Source of the DNA: a candidate division Zixibacteria bacterium RBG_16_53_22
Lineage (GTDB): Bacteria > Zixibacteria > MSB-5A5 > UBA10806
Direction: 5' to 3'
Assembly: GCA_001775395.1 (NCBI GenBank)
Contig: MEWP01000013.1
Location: 1-61,316 of the forward strand
Length of the DNA: 61,316 nt
Within the stretch, counting starts at the first letter, position 1. Each line of letters opens with the position of its first letter. The notes below the pieces were generated by a model, which searched no databases, was not told where the DNA came from, and was given only the letters and a program-made list of their open reading frames with translations. The translations under genes and the position numbers were made by a program. This document shows positions 34,473-45,803 of the stretch, in pieces.

Positions 34473-35228
34473 TCACTCGCGCACCTCATGCACCGTCCAC
34501 ACGTTCGGCTCGACATAAGTGCCACGATCGGATTCAAGATTAATTGTCACGGGCACGAGCGCGCCGGGCACGAGATAATCACCGCTTGCAGGAAACTCCA
34601 TGCCGGTCCATTCCCGCCATTTGGCGATACTATTTTCCACTATAAAGGAACGCGGGCAGATACGGATGAAGCGGCCGCCGAGCCTGAGATGCACCCGAAG
34701 CCAATCATCGAACGGTAAGCCGTCATTGCGTTTCCAGGCCAGGTAGTCTTCCATCGATGTGCGTGGATGTTCGCTTTTGCGATTGGGTCGTACCGGCGCG
34801 ATCAAGGGCCCGAGGCCGTGCTCTCTGGCAACGTCGATCATGATTTCGACCGCCTTATAGCTCAAACCTGCGCGCCGCATATTCGGCGAGGTAATAATCT
34901 GGAAAGCGCACAGGAGGTTGGGCTGCGTTCCGTGATCATTTTGCTCGACCGAACTCACCAGCGCCCATTCGATACCGCCGTCGGGAAGCTCCTCCAACGG
35001 CCGGTTCCAGAAAAGCGGGAAGGAGTTGCCCAGCGCCAGATATTCATTCGATTCGGTATCGAACAGCCCAAACTGATAGTCTGCAAATCTTTCGTAAAGG
35101 TTCCGCCAGTATTTGTTAATGACAGCCCCATGAAATGCAAAGTCCGGAAAAGCGCTATTGATTAAGTGGACGGTCTTCCTGTGAAAATCCGGCTCCTTAT
35201 CTGTCATGATGCGGATGAGGTTGGGCAT
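34473..35228 (-). CDS. GNAT-like acetyltransferase-fold protein, unknown
   Basis: ATG 35228 is used; ATG 35207 (MTDKEPDFHRK) is an equally plausible start and neither has a clear ribosome site. About 250 residues. The segment LLCAFQIITSPNMRRAGLSYKAVEIMIDVAREHGLGPLIAPVRP has the N-acetyltransferase pattern (beta strand, RRxGLS in place of RGxGxG, helix, then a strand and Pro-Arg). The last 60 residues are beta-rich. No substrate can be named. It starts just 23 bases after the LVIVD gene and may be co-transcribed with it. Confidence 0.65.
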   Translation of the reverse strand: MPNLIRIMTDKEPDFHRKTVHLINSAFPDFAFHGAVINKYWRNLYERFADYQFGLFDTESNEYLALGNSFPLFWNRPLEELPDGGIEWALVSSVEQNDHGTQPNLLCAFQIITSPNMRRAGLSYKAVEIMIDVAREHGLGPLIAPVRPNRKSEHPRTSMEDYLAWKRNDGLPFDDWLRVHLRLGGRFIRICPRSFIVENSIAKWREWTGMEFPASGDYLVPGALVPVTINLESDRGTYVEPNVWTVHEVRE

Positions 35229-35251
35229 ATACGGAATGATAATAAAGAATG

Positions 35252-36529
35252 TTATTTGATGAGAAGCATTTTCTCGGTTTTCGAGGATGAATCGACCGTG
35301 ACCTTGCAGAAATAGACACCGGAGCCAAATCCTGCCGCATCCCAAGACAACCGATAACGGCCGGCTTGCTTCCATTCGTCGAGCAGGATTTCGACCCTCC
35401 GGCCTCGAATGTCGAAAACCTCAATGCGCACGCTCGATGCAAGAGACAGTTCGTATGTAATATTGGTGGCGGCGTTAAAGGGATCGGGGTAGTTGGCGAA
35501 TTGGGCAAATTGCGTCGGTCTGTCGGCGCCTCGATCTTCGGCAGCATTCATCACGAGCCTCAAGATATAAAACCAACCGAAGCCCGGACCACCGGTCGCA
35601 TAGATAAGGTCCCCCTCGACTACCAGATGGTTGATCGGCGGATAATAGTTAAGCGCAATTCTGGACGGCATGGCGGGATTGCTGATGTCGATTATCTGAA
35701 CCCGCGTGCCCGAGGTGATCAGCGCTACGCTGCCCATTAACGCGATCTTCCAGCCACCAGACCATATGCCACAACTCCCTATCAATCTCGGATTCAGCCC
35801 ATCGGTGACGTCCATGACGCGGAGGCAACTGTCGCCGCAGACCATGTACACGGTATCGCCGTGCGCGGCGACATCGTAGATGTCATAGGGTTCATCGAAC
35901 ACGGTGAGGAGAGCCGGGTGATCCGAGCTTGCGATATCGTACATTGTAACGGTATAGCTATAATCGCTAAGCAGGTGGCTTATCACGAAAATCTTTGAGG
36001 CGCCCATTCTGATGTTTCGTAATTCCAGTGCCCGATTTTCGAACCAGTCGCGCTGCGGGTTCGCGGCGTCCTGGATGTCTATCGAGCAGACGCGGTAACA
36101 TGATGCCGTATAGGCGCGGTCGGCCGCGGTGACGACATCGTGGCAGAAATGAGCGCTGTCGCAAACCCCGGCGACTCGCGGCGAGGCGGGGTTCGCGACA
36201 TCCACGATCCACAGCCCCAATTGCTGCTGCGCGAGATAGACCAGCGACTCCGAAACACAGAGACCCTCACTCGAAAAGCCCAATGGCAAGGCGGAAATCG
36301 AATCGGGATTGTGGGAGTCGGATATGTCGATAACGTACATGACATCGGGCGTGCGATGAACCGAACAGACGTAAGCATGGAAACCATCGACAGCCAGATT
36401 CCTGACCTCGTAGCCAAGCTCCAACTGGCCGACGATCTCGAATTGGGCGTCAGCAATGGGCCAGGCCGCAACTATAATGATCAACACCAAAATGGTAATT
36501 CGGGAAAATTTAACGCTGGTGTCGCCCAT
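35252..36529 (-). CDS. Secreted LVIVD-repeat beta-propeller protein with sorting tail
   Basis: ATG 36529 follows GGGAGG. The signal peptide ends near PIADA. Residues 30-330 hold about six LVIVD-type repeats (DGFHAYVCSVHR..VIDISDSHNPDSI, LVYLAQQQLGLWIVDVANPASPRV, VALITSGTRVQIIDISNPAMPSRI), a predicted beta-propeller. Residues 340-425 are the sorting tail, with NYPDPFN instead of NYPNPFN, VFDIRGRRVEIL, SGVYFCKV and terminal LLIK. Likely surface-exposed or exported; ligand unknown. Confidence 0.87.
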   Translation of the reverse strand: MGDTSVKFSRITILVLIIIVAAWPIADAQFEIVGQLELGYEVRNLAVDGFHAYVCSVHRTPDVMYVIDISDSHNPDSISALPLGFSSEGLCVSESLVYLAQQQLGLWIVDVANPASPRVAGVCDSAHFCHDVVTAADRAYTASCYRVCSIDIQDAANPQRDWFENRALELRNIRMGASKIFVISHLLSDYSYTVTMYDIASSDHPALLTVFDEPYDIYDVAAHGDTVYMVCGDSCLRVMDVTDGLNPRLIGSCGIWSGGWKIALMGSVALITSGTRVQIIDISNPAMPSRIALNYYPPINHLVVEGDLIYATGGPGFGWFYILRLVMNAAEDRGADRPTQFAQFANYPDPFNAATNITYELSLASSVRIEVFDIRGRRVEILLDEWKQAGRYRLSWDAAGFGSGVYFCKVTVDSSSKTEKMLLIK

Positions 36530-36616
36530 GATATCCTCCCGTGATAAGGGCCGATGAACAAAGGCAAGAATCTATATATCAAATATACTATGGCGGGCAG
36601 GAAAACAAGATAATTT

Positions 36617-37411
36617 CTAGTGATCCGATGCGAGTTTGTGCCGGGTGAATTTAAGCCCTGACCACGTCGCATCGATGGCGCAGACCTTGTAATCGACCAG
36701 GCCGATATCGAGCCCGATCTGCCGTACGACCTGCTGATTCAGGTCGGAATCGATGCCGGAAGCTTTCTTCGGCCAGCAAATCCATAGGCCGCCCCGGGGC
36801 GCAATCGTCCCGGAAATCGATTTCACTTTTTGATGAAGATGTCCTTTCGATTTCACAAACCAGATAATTAAATCGCATTCATTATAATGGGCCTCGATAA
36901 ATTTGACATCATGCGGCAGATCGGCGATAAGTTTCTTGAATCCGGTTGGGGGATCGATTAGCAGAATATGGGAATTGGGTCTTATGCCCAGCTTCTTGAC
37001 AAGCGGCGCATTCGAATAACCCTCGAGCGCCGATTTCGGCACAACCGGATTTGGCGGCGGATTCGAAATGGCGGTCTTGAGTGCGGTCGCGGCCTTGTCC
37101 CAGGAGGTAAAAGAGGCATCGGGCAAGAACCCCATCACCATTTCGATCTTCTGGGGAGCGCCGCCCACGAAGACAATCGGCGCCGGGCGAGTCGCCTTGG
37201 TCTGCCTGATGACGAACGCCACGTCGCGCCCCTGCGATGGCAGGCGCGAAAGGTCTATCACGAAAGCATCGGGTGGATTATCTTTCAAGGCACGTATGCC
37301 GGCGGCATTGGGGGCTCCGGATTCGACAGCGAAACCGGCACGGCGGAGCATGGCGGCTCGCTCCGCGGCCTCGCCGGCATTCCAATGTATCAGGTAAACG
37401 CGATAAGTCAT
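36617..37411 (-). CDS. Degenerate receiver domain fused to a DUF3052 domain
   Basis: A 264-residue protein. Residues 1-115 have a CheY-like pattern with a retained Asp (FVIDLSRLPSQG), but the acidic pair near the N-terminus is missing (LIHWNAG) and the conserved Lys is absent (SFTSWDKA). Residues 128-260 match DUF3052: GYSNAPLVKKLGIRPNSHILL, LWICWPKKASGIDSDL and GLVDYKVCAIDATWSGLKF. DUF3052 is usually a stand-alone small protein of unknown function. The fusion suggests that something other than phosphorylation at the usual site controls it. It precedes the ceramide synthase candidate, 31 bases past that gene's end. Confidence 0.75.
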   Translation of the reverse strand: MTYRVYLIHWNAGEAAERAAMLRRAGFAVESGAPNAAGIRALKDNPPDAFVIDLSRLPSQGRDVAFVIRQTKATRPAPIVFVGGAPQKIEMVMGFLPDASFTSWDKAATALKTAISNPPPNPVVPKSALEGYSNAPLVKKLGIRPNSHILLIDPPTGFKKLIADLPHDVKFIEAHYNECDLIIWFVKSKGHLHQKVKSISGTIAPRGGLWICWPKKASGIDSDLNQQVVRQIGLDIGLVDYKVCAIDATWSGLKFTRHKLASDH

Positions 37412-37442
37412 AGTTTCTATGAAAGTTGGGTCTCGGCCGGAA

Positions 37443-38573
37443 TCAGCTCAGACGTTTATCGAAAATCCGGTATTTCTTATAGACGTGGCCGCCCAGTGTC
37501 TCGGCGGCCTTGTTCATCAGCACGTTGCTTTCGAGGATCCATGACATCTCGCCCCACCAATAGCCGATCCTGGGGCCGTTGATAAAGGTATCATAGCATA
37601 GAATCATATCAAGGCCCATCTTCTGATATTTATGCACGATCCCCATGGTGATTATCCTGGCGCCGTTGATGATTCTCCTGAATTTGGTATAATAGATAAA
37701 TTTAAGGAGGCCGGTCGGGAAGAGCCGGCCGTTCATTTTGCGGAATACTTGATTGTAATCGGGCATGGCCAGCGAGAATCCGGCCGGCTCGTCATCGATG
37801 AATGCCAGAAGGACGAGCTCGGGCTCAACCAGTCGTTTGAAATCGTTGGCGGTATGCTGAAATTCCTCCGGCGTCATGGGGACGAAACCCCAGTTGCTGC
37901 TCCAGGCGTCGTTATATATTTTTCGCACGATCTCGAGTTCTCGTTCAAAATCATCCAGGTTGATCTTGCGAGTCTTGACACGGCTGCGCGCCCGCACTTT
38001 CTCGACTATATTTATCAGCCTCTCCGAGGGCCGGCTTTTTTCATCGATATAATACGCGAAAACATCCTCGACCTTCTTGAGGCCGAGCTTATCGTAAAGG
38101 TCGATATAATAAGGCGGATTATAGGTCATCATGAAGACGGGGTAGGAATCGAACCCCTCGACAAGCAGTCCGATCTCGTCGTTGGTCGAGAAATTCATCG
38201 GCCCGCGAATGATCTCCATCTTCTCGGCGCGCACGAAATTTTCGGCTGCCGCCAGAAGAGCCCGGCCAACTTCGATATCATCGATGCAATCAAGAAAGCC
38301 GAAAAAGCCGGTCTTCTCGTTGTGGAATTCGTTATGAAGGTCATTGACACAGCCGGCGATCCGACCCACCAGCCTTCCATCCCGGTAAGCCAGATAATAG
38401 GCGGCGCGCGCATGCTTAAAGAACGGATTCTCGTTACGGCTGAGGAATTTCTTGCGATCCGAGATCAGATAGGGAATATAGAATTTTTCGGATTTATACA
38501 AATCTTTAGGCAACTTGATGAACTTGATCAAGTCGCCCCTGGAGATGACCTCTTTAATTTCGATTCTGCTCAA
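37443..38573 (-). CDS. bcerS: GNAT-like protein, candidate bacterial ceramide synthase (bCerS)
   Basis: The frame is open upstream to 38708, overlapping the previous gene, but the TTG at 38573 (LSRIEIKEVI) lies four bases after the serine palmitoyltransferase stop and yields 377 residues, the usual size of this family. Features include KLPKDLYKSEKFYIPYLISDRKKFLSRNENPF in pieces of the N-terminus, a GNAT-like core (AAYYLAYRDGRLVGRIAGCVND), GPMNFSTNDEIGLLVEGF, and YNDAWSSNWGFVPMT followed by GMGIVHKYQKMG-like MGIVHKYQKMGLD. In Caulobacter and Bacteroides, GNAT-related bCerS N-acylates the sphingoid base. Adjacency to an spt homologue and a reductase gives strong context. Substrate chain length is unknown. 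Confidence 0.82.
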   Translation of the reverse strand: MSRIEIKEVISRGDLIKFIKLPKDLYKSEKFYIPYLISDRKKFLSRNENPFFKHARAAYYLAYRDGRLVGRIAGCVNDLHNEFHNEKTGFFGFLDCIDDIEVGRALLAAAENFVRAEKMEIIRGPMNFSTNDEIGLLVEGFDSYPVFMMTYNPPYYIDLYDKLGLKKVEDVFAYYIDEKSRPSERLINIVEKVRARSRVKTRKINLDDFERELEIVRKIYNDAWSSNWGFVPMTPEEFQHTANDFKRLVEPELVLLAFIDDEPAGFSLAMPDYNQVFRKMNGRLFPTGLLKFIYYTKFRRIINGARIITMGIVHKYQKMGLDMILCYDTFINGPRIGYWWGEMSWILESNVLMNKAAETLGGHVYKKYRIFDKRLS

Positions 38574-38577
38574 GTTA

Positions 38578-39759
38578 TCAGATAATCCCGAATTGCTTAC
38601 CGATATCGTGGAATGTCTGCAGGACCCGGTCGAGCTGGGAATCGGTATGGGTGGCCGTATAGCTGGTGCGGATGAGGGCCCGGCCGGGCGGGACCGCCGG
38701 CGAGACAATCGGATTGGTGAACAGGCCGGCCTCGGTTAACGCTTTCCAGAACGCGAATGTTTTCATATCCTCGCCGATATAAACCGGGACTATCGGAGTT
38801 TCCGTAGTGCCGATATCGTATCCCATCGCCTTGAATTCCCTGTGCATGCGCCGAGTGATTTCCCAGAGCCTGCGCCGGCGTTCCGGTTCCGATCTTAAAA
38901 TTTTCAGCGTAGCCCTGACCGCTGCCACGGCCGCAGGCGGCGGCGAGGCCGAGAATATCAAGGCCCGCGAGAAATGCTTGATATAATGGATAACCTCCTC
39001 GTCGCCGGCGATGAAGCCGCCGATCGAGGCAAACGATTTCGAGAAAGTCCCCATGATCAGGTCGACTTTGTTCTCGAGATGATGGTGCTCGGCGGTGCCG
39101 CGGCCGTTTTCGCCTAACACCCCGATACTGTGGGCGTCATCCACCATAATGCGGGCATCGTGTTTTTGCGCCAGCTCCACGATACAAGGTAAGTTGGCGA
39201 TATCGCCTTCCATCGAGAAGACACCGTCGGTGACAATAAGTTTGCCGCGGGCGTTGTGGTTGCGCTGTAACTGTCGCTCCAGGTCGGCCATATCGTTGTG
39301 CCGGTATTTGCGCAGCTCTCCGAATGACAGCCGGCAACCGTCGACAATGGAGGCATGGTTGGAGCGGTCGCCCAGGATGAGATCGTCTTTTCCCACCAGC
39401 GTGGCGATAGTGCCTTGGTTGGTTTGGAAACCGGTCGAGAATACCAGGACGGCCTGCCGCTGCATGAACTCGGCCAGCTCCTCCTCGAGCTTGACATGGA
39501 TATCGAGCGTACCGTTCAAGAATCGCGATCCGGTACATCCCGAGCCGTATTTATCGACCGCCTTGTGAATTTCCTCGATAACATAAGGATGGTCGGTCAG
39601 CCCCAGATAATTGTTGGAGCCGATCATTATGACCTCTTTGCCTTCGCAAACTACAACCGTGCTCGGAAGTGATGAGATTTTTCGGAAGTAAGGATATAAC
39701 CCCGCTGCCTCCACCTCACGCGCCGCCTCGAAATTCCTACACTTATCAAATAAATCCAT
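38578..39759 (-). CDS. spt: Serine palmitoyltransferase (alpha-oxoamine synthase family)
   Basis: A 393-residue PLP enzyme. It condenses L-serine with a fatty acyl-CoA or acyl-ACP to 3-oxo-sphinganine. Motifs include GLYPYFRKISSL, GSNNYLGLTDHP, YGSGCTGSRFLNGTLDIH, DRSNHASIVDGCRLS, MVDDAHSIGVLG and the PLP-lysine motif GTFSKSFASIGGF. The wording is closest to Bacteroides-type Spt rather than BioF or Kbl; glycine C-acetyltransferase is the alternative. The ceramide synthase candidate follows directly in the same operon and the reductase is divergent. Confidence 0.85.
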   Translation of the reverse strand: MDLFDKCRNFEAAREVEAAGLYPYFRKISSLPSTVVVCEGKEVIMIGSNNYLGLTDHPYVIEEIHKAVDKYGSGCTGSRFLNGTLDIHVKLEEELAEFMQRQAVLVFSTGFQTNQGTIATLVGKDDLILGDRSNHASIVDGCRLSFGELRKYRHNDMADLERQLQRNHNARGKLIVTDGVFSMEGDIANLPCIVELAQKHDARIMVDDAHSIGVLGENGRGTAEHHHLENKVDLIMGTFSKSFASIGGFIAGDEEVIHYIKHFSRALIFSASPPPAAVAAVRATLKILRSEPERRRRLWEITRRMHREFKAMGYDIGTTETPIVPVYIGEDMKTFAFWKALTEAGLFTNPIVSPAVPPGRALIRTSYTATHTDSQLDRVLQTFHDIGKQFGII

Positions 39760-39871
39760 TCAAAACCCCGATAGAGACATAAACGACTTGCAACAGACAA
39801 CACCGTTAAATAACTTATGCCTGTTAAACTTTAAAATTACCCAAAGCGGGCTGAGAAGTCAAGGAAAAGGA

Positions 39872-40852
39872 ATGGCAGAGGCGCTGGTAACGGGGGCAAA
39901 CGGATTCGTGGGCTCGCATATATGCGAGGCCCTGATCGATGCCGGTTTTTCGGTCAGGGCGTTAGTCAGAAAAACATCAGACCTGACGAATCTAAAGGCG
40001 ATACCGGTTAACCTGGTTTACGGCGACCTTGTCGATCTTGCTTCGCTTGGTGATGCGGTCGGGGGTGTCGATGCCATTATCAACAACGCCGGCTTGACAA
40101 AATCCATTCGACCGGAGGAATTTCACAAGGTTAATGTCCTGGGGACTGAAAATATGCTCAGGGTGGCGCTCGAGCATAATCGCGCGATCAAGCGATTTGT
40201 GCAGATGTCATCCACAGCCGCCTGCGGGCCATCTCAATCAAAGTCAGTCATAACCGAAGACCATCCTCCCGCTCCGCTAACCCATTATGGTCGCTCGAAG
40301 CTCGAGGCCGAGAGAACCGTTTTATCGTATCGGGACCGCTTGCCGGTGGTGATTCTGAGGCCATCGGCCGTATACGGGCCGCGCGATAAGGAGATGCTGA
40401 GATTTTTCAAGAGCGTGAAATTGGGTGTCAAGCCCGCATTTGGATGCAGCCAGAACTATATCAATTTTACGTTCGTCAGGGATTTGGCCCGTTCCGCGGT
40501 CAGTGCCATAAGGTCCGAGATAAAATCGGGCAGCGTATATTTCATTGCCGAAAAGCGGCCCTACTCTTACAGCGAGGCCGGCGATATCATTGCCGACATT
40601 TTGGACGTTCGGGCGCATACCCTTTACATGCCCGAGGCCATCATTGGCCTGGCGGGGCTGGTTTCGCAGGGAGTCGCCAGGATGCGGCGCAAGCCCTCGA
40701 TATTCACCCGGGAGAAGGCGATCGAAATTGCGCAGAAGTATTGGCTGTTCGATACCTCCCGGGCTGAGCGTGACCTGAATTTCGCCGGCACCGATTTCGC
40801 AATCGGCGCCGCGGAGACAATCGCCTGGTACAAGGAGAGAGGATGGTTGTGA
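39872..40852 (+). CDS. cerR: NAD(P)-dependent epimerase/reductase, candidate ceramide reductase CerR
   Basis: ATG 39872 is preceded by AAGGAAAAGGA; upstream ATG-containing leader is not needed. The 326-residue extended-SDR protein has the nucleotide motif VTGANGFVGSHI, the catalytic Ser-Tyr-Lys as MSSTAACGP and HYGRSKLEAE, and RPSAVYGPRDKEML. In characterised sphingolipid clusters a member of this family (CerR) reduces the 3-oxo group of the ceramide intermediate. Divergent from spt across 112 bases. It could instead be a sugar epimerase; the neighbourhood favours CerR. The next gene overlaps its stop codon. Confidence 0.8.
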   Translation: MAEALVTGANGFVGSHICEALIDAGFSVRALVRKTSDLTNLKAIPVNLVYGDLVDLASLGDAVGGVDAIINNAGLTKSIRPEEFHKVNVLGTENMLRVALEHNRAIKRFVQMSSTAACGPSQSKSVITEDHPPAPLTHYGRSKLEAERTVLSYRDRLPVVILRPSAVYGPRDKEMLRFFKSVKLGVKPAFGCSQNYINFTFVRDLARSAVSAIRSEIKSGSVYFIAEKRPYSYSEAGDIIADILDVRAHTLYMPEAIIGLAGLVSQGVARMRRKPSIFTREKAIEIAQKYWLFDTSRAERDLNFAGTDFAIGAAETIAWYKERGWL

Positions 40853-41997
40853 GCAATTACGACTTGAAGCGGGCGCGCTCATATTTCGCATTAGATAATG
40901 GCGTCACCTACCTCAATCACGCCTCGCACTCTCCTCTGGCGCTTCCGGTGCGAGAGGCTTTCGAGCGCTTTTTCGATTCCTGGCAGAAGACAGCGCATCG
41001 TCACGACCCCGAATCGTTCCGCATCTTCGAGGACGTGCGCGCCAGACTGGCCGGCATGATAGGCGCCTGGCCCGAGAGGGTCGGTCTTTCGCCGCACACG
41101 ACATATGGCATGAACATTCTATCATCGGGATTGACCTGGAAGGCTGGCGACAATGTCGTCATCTCCGAAAAAGAGTTCCCGGCCAGCGTCTATCCCTGGT
41201 TGAGATTGAAGGACAAAGGGGTAGAGATAAAGTGGACAAAAACCAGAAATGGCTTCATCGATGAGGACGCTCTGATCGCCAATGTCGATAGCGGCACCAG
41301 GCTCATTCACACAAGCTGGGTTCAGTTCAACAACGGAAACCGCGTCGATCTGCGCACGCTGGGGGAATTTTGCGGCAACGGCGATGTTCTATTGAGTGTC
41401 GACGGCATCCAGGGAATGGGCGTAATGCCGATTGACACGCCTTCGCTCGGCATAGACCTTTTCACGTCCGGGTGCCAGAAGTGGATGCTGGGACCATGCG
41501 GAACCGGCTTCTACTACCTCTCTGAAAGAGCCGAGTCGCGAATTGAGCCGCCTCTGATGGGTTGGCTATCGGTCGACTGGGGCGCCGAATTTTCCGATCT
41601 CATGCGTTACGACCTATCCCCTCGTGTTGGCCCGTCGAGATACGAGATCGGCACCTATGCATTTCAGGATTGGCGCGGCCTTAATGCCGCCATTGAAATA
41701 TTGTTATCATTCGATCCAGAGGAGAGATGGAACCAGGTCAAATCGCTGACACAAAGGGTGATTGACTTTGTCGAATCGAATGACCGGCTTCAACTGATTT
41801 CGCCGACCGACCCTGCGAGACGCTCGGGGATCGTCACATTTGAGTCGAACGATTCAAAGCGGCTTTTCGATAAGCTCTCGGCGCTCGGATTTGTGGTCAG
41901 TTACCGCGAGGGGGCGGTACGGATCTCGCCCCATTTCTACAATAGCCTGGAAGAGATCGAGCGGCTTATTGCAGCCGCGGGAGAATATTCGAGTTAG
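40849..41997 (+). CDS. Class V PLP aminotransferase (cysteine desulfurase/isopenicillin N epimerase-like)
   Basis: GTG 40849 overlaps the cerR stop as GTGA and has AGAGG at the right distance; an ATG at 40843 touches that site. The 382 residues have fold-type I features: YLNHASHSPLALPVREA, HTTYGMNILSSGL, STSWVQFNNGNRVDL-like HTSWVQFNNG, SVDGIQGMGVMP and the PLP-lysine region TSGCQKWMLGPCGTGFYYL. No SufS active-site Cys loop is visible. Coupling to the reductase suggests a role connected to the sphingolipid head group or base, but this is inference. Confidence 0.8.
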   Translation: MSNYDLKRARSYFALDNGVTYLNHASHSPLALPVREAFERFFDSWQKTAHRHDPESFRIFEDVRARLAGMIGAWPERVGLSPHTTYGMNILSSGLTWKAGDNVVISEKEFPASVYPWLRLKDKGVEIKWTKTRNGFIDEDALIANVDSGTRLIHTSWVQFNNGNRVDLRTLGEFCGNGDVLLSVDGIQGMGVMPIDTPSLGIDLFTSGCQKWMLGPCGTGFYYLSERAESRIEPPLMGWLSVDWGAEFSDLMRYDLSPRVGPSRYEIGTYAFQDWRGLNAAIEILLSFDPEERWNQVKSLTQRVIDFVESNDRLQLISPTDPARRSGIVTFESNDSKRLFDKLSALGFVVSYREGAVRISPHFYNSLEEIERLIAAAGEYSS

Positions 41998-42087
41998 TGT
42001 CGGGCCATACCGCCATATGGACCACAGTGGAATCGCGGCCCAATATCATACTGCGCCCGACCGAGAAATTCCAGGGCAAGGTTTTTA

Positions 42088-42116
42088 TTGACAGGGCCTG
42101 TGGGTTTGCGTAAAAT
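42088..42116 (+). promoter_or_regulatory. Sigma-70-like promoter abutting kdsB
   Basis: TTGACA at 42088-42093 and TAAAAT at 42111-42116 with a 17-base spacer. The expected transcription start is about 42122-42124, exactly at the GTG start of kdsB, and there is no Shine-Dalgarno sequence, so kdsB may be leaderless. Confidence 0.55.
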
Positions 42117-42121
42117 AGCTT

Positions 42122-44518
<2,397 letters not shown>

Positions 44519-44519
<1 letters not shown>

Positions 44520-44938
44520 TGAGATGCGTGTTGCCCCTCCGGCAAAGGTACTTCCCGATTCTGTTGTCGCTTTGCATCTCTGCCTTCCTGGTGCCGGGTT
44601 GCAGCCTGAAAAAGGAAAAACCCGTTCGTCAGCCGAGGATGCCTTATCCGGACGAGAAGATGTCCATATACTTGCAGGGCAAGGTCGATTCCATGCAATT
44701 TCTATGGTTCAAGGATATCAAGGCAACCGCATCAGCGTTCTGCAATGACGAGATGAGATCGGAGGGGAGTGTCTCTACCGCCGACGTTGTCGTATTGAGC
44801 GAAGAGTTGTTCCACGCCAGGGCGGAGGTGAGACTGCCAAATAAGGTGCTGTTGTTGACCATGGAGCGCCCATTCAAGCACCGGGGAAAAGACTCCATAT
44901 GGCAGGTGACGAAGATGGAGGAGAAAAGTGTCGAATAA
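44519..44938 (+). CDS. Small predicted lipoprotein in the Kdo operon
   Basis: The ATG at 44519 shares one base with the pyrG stop (TGATG), and the gene overlaps kdsA by 11 bases. The 139-residue product starts with a lipoprotein signal (ILLSLCISAFLVPGC) and then a short domain with YLQGKVDSMQFLWFKDIKATA and VRLPNKVLLLTMERPF. I recognise no family. Position between pyrG and kdsA suggests a role in LPS export or envelope maintenance; an LptC-like part is conceivable but unsupported. Confidence 0.75.
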
Positions 44939-45734
44939 GCAAGTTAAGGTCGGCGGCGTGGTTGTCGGCGGCGACAGCCTGGTGCTGATTGCCGGCCCCT
45001 GCGCGGTTGAATCGGAGGAGATCACGTTTAAGGCCGCCGAGGCGGTGGCCCGCGCCCGCGACCAATACAAGATTCCAACCATCTTCAAGGCCTCCTACAA
45101 GAAGGCCAACCGCCTTTCAGCGAGTTCCTTTTCGACAATCGGTATCGGCCAGGCGCTTTCGATTCTGCAGGGTGTCAAGCGCCATTTCGAGCTGCCTATT
45201 CTGACTGACGTCCATAACATCGATGAGATTGACGTGGCGGCCGAGGTTGCCGACTGCCTTCAAATACCGGCTTTCCTGTCGCGCCAGACCGATCTGGTAG
45301 TCGAGGCCGCCAGGAGCATGCTGCCGGTCAATATCAAGAAAGGGCAGTTCCTGGCGCCGGAGGATATGAAGCCATTGGCTGAAAAGGTCCTCGCGACCGG
45401 GAACAAACAGGTCATGATAACCGAGCGCGGAACAAGTTTCGGCTACCGCGACCTGATCGTCGATTTCCGCGGGCTGGTGATAATGAAGGGGTTCGGCTTC
45501 CCGGTCATTTTCGATTGCACGCACTCGGTGCAGAAGCCGGGAGCCGGAGGCGGGACATCCGGCGGCGATCCGCGCTTCATAATTCCATTAGCCCGGGCGG
45601 CCGTGGCGGTGGGGGTCGACGCCATCTTTGTGGAGACGCATCCCGACCCGGCCAACGCCCTCTCGGACCGCGAATGCCAGCTTCCGACCTCAAGGCTGAA
45701 TGAACTGGTGGAGAGCATTCTCAGCATAGGATAA
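44928..45734 (+). CDS. kdsA: 3-deoxy-8-phosphooctulonate synthase (Kdo-8-P synthase)
   Basis: GTG 44928 follows GGAGGAG. The 268 residues show the DAHP-synthase-like barrel: LIAGPCAVES, FKASYKKANRLS, LPILTDVHNIDE, IPAFLSRQTDLV, VNIKKGQFLAPEDM, TERGTSFGYRDLIVDFR, DCTHSVQKPG and FVETHPDPANALSD. It condenses arabinose 5-phosphate with phosphoenolpyruvate. A Cys (DCTHSV is conserved; the metal Cys position near the N-terminus reads KKAN) so the class (metal-dependent or not) is better left open. Last gene of the kdsB operon. Confidence 0.96.
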   Translation: MSNKQVKVGGVVVGGDSLVLIAGPCAVESEEITFKAAEAVARARDQYKIPTIFKASYKKANRLSASSFSTIGIGQALSILQGVKRHFELPILTDVHNIDEIDVAAEVADCLQIPAFLSRQTDLVVEAARSMLPVNIKKGQFLAPEDMKPLAEKVLATGNKQVMITERGTSFGYRDLIVDFRGLVIMKGFGFPVIFDCTHSVQKPGAGGGTSGGDPRFIIPLARAAVAVGVDAIFVETHPDPANALSDRECQLPTSRLNELVESILSIG

Positions 45735-45746
45735 TTACCGGATTGT

Positions 45747-45784
45747 GCGTCAGGATGGAGTCCATGTGGACGACATCCTGACGC
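45747..45784. repeat. Left REP-like palindrome
   Basis: GCGTCAGGATG (45747-45757) pairs with CATCCTGACGC (45774-45784). The loop holds a small inner stem TCCA/TGGA. Confidence 0.85.
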
Positions 45785-45803
45785 GTCTTGCTTCCCAATA
45801 CTC

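Noticed and set aside
34473-35228. GNAT-like protein as a second ceramide synthase
   Set aside because: It lacks the GPMNFSTNDE and other family motifs of the protein at 37443 and is shorter.
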